NCBI GenBank assembly: GCA_009996615.1
Contig: JAACZU010000003.1
Coordinates: 271,319 to 335,318 of the forward strand
Reading direction: 5' to 3'
Source: Rhodanobacteraceae bacterium
GTDB lineage: Bacteria > Pseudomonadota > Gammaproteobacteria > Xanthomonadales > Rhodanobacteraceae
Length of the DNA stretch: 64,000 nucleotides
The position numbers and the translations under genes were made by a program. Below, one piece after another: positions 60,564 to 64,000 of this stretch. Below the pieces are notes generated by a model. It did no database searches. It was not told where the DNA came from and saw only the letters and a program-made list of their open reading frames with translations. The number at the start of each line of letters is the position of its first letter. Position 1 is the stretch's first letter.

Positions 60564-61940
60564 CTACTCGATTCCGCGCGCGGCCGGCACGCGCCGAGAC
60601 AGCTTCCAGAAGCGCCACGGCAGCAGCAGCGCGGCCACGCTCAGGCCCGCGATCAGGCCGATCCACATGCCGCGCGCGCCCAAGCCCTGCGGGAACGCCA
60701 GCAACGCGCCGACCGGCATGCCCACGCCCCAGTACGCGAACATCGTGATGACCATCGGCAGGCGCGTGTCCTTGAGTCCGCGCAGCGCGCCGTTGGCGGC
60801 GACCTGGATGCCGTCGGAGAACTGGAACAGGCCGGCCAGCACGAGCAGTTGCGCGGCCAGCGCGATCACTGCCGCGTCAGTCGTGTACAGCGCCGCGATG
60901 CGCTGTGGCAGCAGCAGCATCGCCCCGGCCGAGACGCATTGCGTGGCCAGCGTCAGCGCGATGCCGACCCAGCCGGCGTCACGAACGCCCTGCGCATCGC
61001 CGCGGCCGACCGCGTGGCCGACGCGCACGGTCACCGCCATCGCCAGGCCGAGCGGCACCATGAACGCGACCGAGGCGACGTTCAGCGCGATCTGGTGGCT
61101 GGCGACGACGTCGGTGCCGAGCGTGCCGATCGCCAGCGCGACCGCGACGAACAGGCTCGCCTCCATGAACATCGTCACGCCCATCGGCAGGCCGATGTGC
61201 AGCAGGTCCGCCAGCGCGCGCCGGTTCGGCCGCTCGAAGCGCGCCAGCAGGTGCAGGTGGCGGTAGTGCCGGCTGCGCAGCACGTACAGCGCGAACGCGA
61301 GCATCTGCAGCCACAGCACCAGCGCGGTGGCGATGCCGCTGCCGTGCGCGCCCATCCGCGGCAGGCCGAGCTTGCCGTACATCAGCACGTAGCCGAGCGG
61401 CCCGAGCAGGAACAGGCCGAGCGCGCTGAAGTACATCGTCGGCCGGGTCAGGCCCAGGCCTTCGCCGAGGCCGCGCAGCGCGAAGAACAGGGTCAGCGCC
61501 GGCGCGCCCCAGGCGATCGCGTGCACGAACGCGATCACGTCCGGCACCAGCGGTGGATCGAGGCCGATCATGCCGGCCAGCGCGGCGCCGCCGTAGCGCA
61601 TCGCGAGCAGCAGCAGCAAGCCGAGGCCGAGCGCCAGCCACACGCCCTGGCGGAACAGCGGGCCGATCGCGTCGGCGCGGCCGGCGCCGTGCAGCTGCGC
61701 GACCGACGGCGGCAGCGCCAGCATCACGCCGATCGCGATCACGATCACCAGCGACCACACGCTGGTGCCGATCGCGACCGCGCCGAGCGTGTGCGCGTCC
61801 AGATGGCCGGCGAGCAGCGCGTCGATCACGTTCATGCCGATCGTCGACAGCTGGCCGGCGATCAGTGGCAGCGCCAGGCGCAAGGTCGCGCGCGCTTCGC
61901 GCACGAGGCGCGCGCGACGCTCATGTAAGATCGTGGCCAT
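60564..61940 (-). CDS. MATE family efflux transporter
   Basis: The 458-residue product has twelve predicted membrane segments and the two homologous halves of the MATE/NorM family. LALPLIAGQLSTIGMNVIDALLAGHLD at the start and VASHQIALNVASVAFMVPLGLAMA with VRVGHAVGRGDAQG in the second half are typical. It should export drugs or metabolites in exchange for Na+ or H+. Its start at 61940 lies only 24 bp from the divergent DUF3667 start; a GTG about 36 bases further in would relieve this, but it has no ribosome site. It reads on into sppA. Confidence 0.92.
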   Translation of the reverse strand: MATILHERRARLVREARATLRLALPLIAGQLSTIGMNVIDALLAGHLDAHTLGAVAIGTSVWSLVIVIAIGVMLALPPSVAQLHGAGRADAIGPLFRQGVWLALGLGLLLLLAMRYGGAALAGMIGLDPPLVPDVIAFVHAIAWGAPALTLFFALRGLGEGLGLTRPTMYFSALGLFLLGPLGYVLMYGKLGLPRMGAHGSGIATALVLWLQMLAFALYVLRSRHYRHLHLLARFERPNRRALADLLHIGLPMGVTMFMEASLFVAVALAIGTLGTDVVASHQIALNVASVAFMVPLGLAMAVTVRVGHAVGRGDAQGVRDAGWVGIALTLATQCVSAGAMLLLPQRIAALYTTDAAVIALAAQLLVLAGLFQFSDGIQVAANGALRGLKDTRLPMVITMFAYWGVGMPVGALLAFPQGLGARGMWIGLIAGLSVAALLLPWRFWKLSRRVPAARGIE

Positions 61941-61964
61941 TCAGGGGAGGAGCTCTTTCGCGCC

Positions 61965-63173
61965 ATGGTAGCCGAGCCTCGAACACGCATGAACCAGCCA
62001 GACTCGACGCCCGCCGTGCCACCACCCCTGCCCGCCTCCGCTCACCCGGCGAAGGCCTGCGGCAACTGCGGCGCGCCGCTGAACGGGCCGTATTGCTACG
62101 CCTGCGGCCAGCCCGAGAAGGGCATGATCCGGCACCTCGCCAGCGTGCTGTCGGACGCCGCCGACACGATCTTCAACGTCGACTCGCGCATCTTCCGCAG
62201 CCTGGTGCCGCTGTATTTCCGCCCCGGCTTCCTGACCGCCGAGTATTTCGCCGGCCGCCGCACGCGCTACGTGACGCCGTTCCGGCTGTTCTTCTTCCTT
62301 TGCGTGATCGCGTTCTTCGCGATCCAGGCCAGTCTCAACCTCGACGACGTGCGCGTGAACCGCGGCGAGGACGAGGGCCTGGCCAAGGCACAGAACAGCG
62401 CGCAGGTCGACGAGCGCCTGCAGGCCGCCCTCGATCAGATCGGCTTGGCCAGAAAGGTGCCCGGCGTGGCCAAGCCGGTCCTGCGCCGGCTCGACAAGGA
62501 CGAGGCCAGCCTGCGCAAGCAGGCCGACCAGCGCCGCGCCTGGATCGCCGAGCGCGACAAGGCCTTGGCCAGCGGCGCGCCGCCGCCGCCCGATCCGGTC
62601 GTCGAGCGCGAGGAGCGCACGCTCTCGTTCGATGGCCAGCCGTGGGACCCGGTCAAGCATCCGATCAAGATCGGCTGGCTGCCCGACTTCGCCAACGCCA
62701 AGCTGAACGAGATGGTCGGCCGCGGCAAGGCCAACGTCATCGCGGCCGAGCGCGACCCGCGCCACCTGGTCGCCGGCCTGTTCTCGGTGCTGCCGCAGAC
62801 GCTGTTCGTGCTGATGCCGCTGTTCGCGGTGCTGCTGAAGATCATCTATCTGTTCAAGCGCCGCCTGTACATGGAGCACCTGATGGTCGCGCTGCACAGC
62901 CACGCCTTCATCTTCCTGTCGCTGCTGCTGCTCGCCGTGGTGCATCTGCTCGGCGGCTGGTGGGCCGACACGGCGGCGCAGGCGCCGCTGAGGCTGCTCA
63001 GTGCGGCGATCTGGATCTGGCTGCCGATCTACCTGCTGCTGATGCAAAAACGCATCTACCGGCAGGGCTGGATCATGACGGTGCTGAAGTACGGCGTGAT
63101 CGGCACCTGCTACATCGCATTGCTGAGCATGGGCCTGGTCGGCGCCCTGCTGGTCAGCCTGACCAGCGCCTAG
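61965..63173 (+). CDS. DUF3667 zinc-ribbon membrane protein
   Basis: The 402-residue product begins with a Pro-rich stretch and a four-Cys zinc ribbon (Cys32, Cys35, Cys44, Cys47 in ACGNCGAPLNGPYCYACGQ), then a membrane segment (VTPFRLFFFLCVIAFFAIQA), a charged cytoplasmic or periplasmic region of about 130 residues, and four to five C-terminal membrane segments. This is the DUF3667 plan; function is unknown. The start is uncertain: ATG at 61965 has GGGGAGGAG but 12 bases away, and ATG at 61989 is the alternative. It is divergent from the MATE gene. Confidence 0.8.
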   Translation: MVAEPRTRMNQPDSTPAVPPPLPASAHPAKACGNCGAPLNGPYCYACGQPEKGMIRHLASVLSDAADTIFNVDSRIFRSLVPLYFRPGFLTAEYFAGRRTRYVTPFRLFFFLCVIAFFAIQASLNLDDVRVNRGEDEGLAKAQNSAQVDERLQAALDQIGLARKVPGVAKPVLRRLDKDEASLRKQADQRRAWIAERDKALASGAPPPPDPVVEREERTLSFDGQPWDPVKHPIKIGWLPDFANAKLNEMVGRGKANVIAAERDPRHLVAGLFSVLPQTLFVLMPLFAVLLKIIYLFKRRLYMEHLMVALHSHAFIFLSLLLLAVVHLLGGWWADTAAQAPLRLLSAAIWIWLPIYLLLMQKRIYRQGWIMTVLKYGVIGTCYIALLSMGLVGALLVSLTSA

Positions 63174-63229
63174 GCCCGCAAGGCCGCGGCCGCCTTGATG
63201 GAGCGCCTCCGTCCCCCTCTGTCAAGCAG

Positions 63230-63441
63230 TTGTGCACAGATGAGCTTTTCTCGCTACGCAAGGCCGTTGGCTCGCCGCGCGCGGCGCCGGGCTGCCGGAC
63301 ATGCAACGCAACTTGTTGAATCAAAAGGCCATTACAGATTGATTAATCTTTCACCAAGTTGTTAATGGTGGCTCAGCGGCGGGCCTGCAGGCGCGTTGAT
63401 GCGGTCTCATCCACAGAGTTATCCACAGAGATTGTGGATAA
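63230..63441. other. DnaA-box cluster with A/T-rich block upstream of priA
   Basis: Two perfect DnaA boxes, TTATCCACA at 63419-63427 (plus) and its reverse at 63433-63441 (minus), sit beside a near-perfect TCATCCACA (63407-63415). TTGTGCACA at 63230-63238 is a further match to the relaxed box. An A/T-rich stretch (63312-63367, with GATTGATTAATC) lies to the left, unusual in this GC-rich genome. The layout resembles an origin or a DnaA-controlled promoter. It fills most of the 398-bp gap before priA. Confidence 0.75.
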
Positions 63442-63571
63442 GGAAATTTTCCTCGCAGAACTAGTCGCTTACCCCTTCGTCCTGAAGGTTTCCTTAGAAA
63501 CCATGTGCAACTCCCAGCCCGTTGGCTGCCCTTCCGTTCCGCGCATCCCGCGGTTGGCGCGCTGAGACCGC

Positions 63572-64000
63572 ATGGCCGCGATCCTGCGCGTCGCGCTGCC
63601 GGTTCCGCTGGACCGCCTGTTCGACTATCGCGCCGCCGATGGCGTGCCGGTCGCGCCCGGCAGCCGCGTGCGCGTGCCGTTCGGGCGCCGCAGCGTGGTC
63701 GGCGTGGTGATCGAGACCGCGACCGCCTCGACGTTCGACGGGGAGCGCCTGAAGACCGCCGGGCCGGCGCTCGATGCCGAGCCGCTGCTCGATGCCGAAC
63801 TGCTGGCGACGCTGGGCTGGGCCGCGCGCTATTACCAGCACCCGCTCGGCGAGGCCGTCAACGCTGCGTTGCCGGTCGCGCTGCGCAGCGCGCGCGCGGC
63901 GCCGGAAGCCGGCGTCGCCGCGCTGCGCCTGACTGCAGCCGGCGCGGCGGCGCGCACCGATCCGGCGCGCCGGCGCGCGCCGCGCCTGGACGCGCTGCTC
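63572..64000 (+). CDS. priA: Primosomal protein PriA, N-terminal part
   Basis: The first 143 codons are present; the gene runs off the window. MAAILRVALPVPLDRLFDYRA, GSRVRVPFGRRSVVGVVI and TLGWAARYYQHPLGEAVNAALP are the 3'-DNA-binding domain of PriA, the helicase that restarts stalled replication forks. The start at 63572 opens the conserved sequence, though its Shine-Dalgarno is weak. Its leader has the DnaA-box cluster. Confidence 0.93.
   Translation, partial: MAAILRVALPVPLDRLFDYRAADGVPVAPGSRVRVPFGRRSVVGVVIETATASTFDGERLKTAGPALDAEPLLDAELLATLGWAARYYQHPLGEAVNAALPVALRSARAAPEAGVAALRLTAAGAAARTDPARRRAPRLDALL

Noticed and set aside
1..64000. tRNA, rRNA and known riboswitch genes
   Set aside because: Reading both strands I found no cloverleaf with a TTCRA loop and no recognisable riboswitch core; a covariance-model scan would be decisive.

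Overview
The window is a GC-rich bacterial chromosome segment that looks like the order Lysobacterales (Xanthomonadales), perhaps family Rhodanobacteraceae. The clues are two large paralogous TonB-dependent receptors, a homodimeric-type pyruvate dehydrogenase E1, a PilU ATPase, a long FadE, a fused Ada-AlkA protein, and several dispersed palindromic repeat families in the gaps. No rRNA, tRNA, prophage, intact insertion sequence or CRISPR array was found. The genus is an inference.

Layout. 1-3 kb: start of a small protein, a coiled-coil protein plus lipoprotein pair, and divergent pilU. 3-13.6 kb: all on the minus strand, a plug-less barrel protein, two TonB-dependent receptors with a shared upstream motif, a TPR-sulfotransferase and a 2OG-Fe(II) oxygenase. 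13.9-16.6 kb: a secreted protein, mtgA and a polyprenyl-linked glycosyltransferase. 16.6-28.1 kb: a large MscS-type channel, a VIT-family transporter, aceE, maeB, an M20 amidohydrolase and a MATCAP/DUF1704-type metallopeptidase. 28.2-29.9 kb: a lower-GC island with a seven-repeat FG-GAP protein. 30-35 kb: rsgA, alaA-like, an SGNH hydrolase, an NlpC/P60 protein and an aldo/keto reductase. 35-38 kb: btaB-btaA facing a PlcP-type phosphoesterase. 38-45.4 kb: an OmpA-like protein, a glutaredoxin/rhodanese fusion, apt, an AMP nucleosidase and fadE. 45.4-48.5 kb: a diguanylate cyclase beside a 0.7-kb array of DnaA-box-like repeats, then a DUF2165 protein. 48.7-50.8 kb: ogt and ada-alkA. 51-57 kb: a six-gene Mrp Na+/H+ antiporter operon. 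57-64 kb: an SDR, a small lipoprotein, sppA, a MATE exporter, a DUF3667 protein, a true DnaA-box cluster and the start of priA.

How the genes work together. The clearest unit is btaA/btaB/plcP: PlcP would free diacylglycerol from phospholipids and BtaA/BtaB would turn it into the phosphorus-free betaine lipid DGTS, the known phosphate-saving membrane remodelling route. A second unit is the receptor, sulfotransferase and oxygenase locus, whose substrate is unknown. A third is alkylation repair (Ada-AlkA plus a separate Ogt). apt and the AMP nucleosidase act on the same adenine/AMP pair. The most unusual non-coding structures are the repeat array at 47.24-47.92 kb, the DnaA boxes before priA, a 172-bp inverted-repeat element between maeB and aceE, and palindromic repeats placed preferentially between convergent genes.
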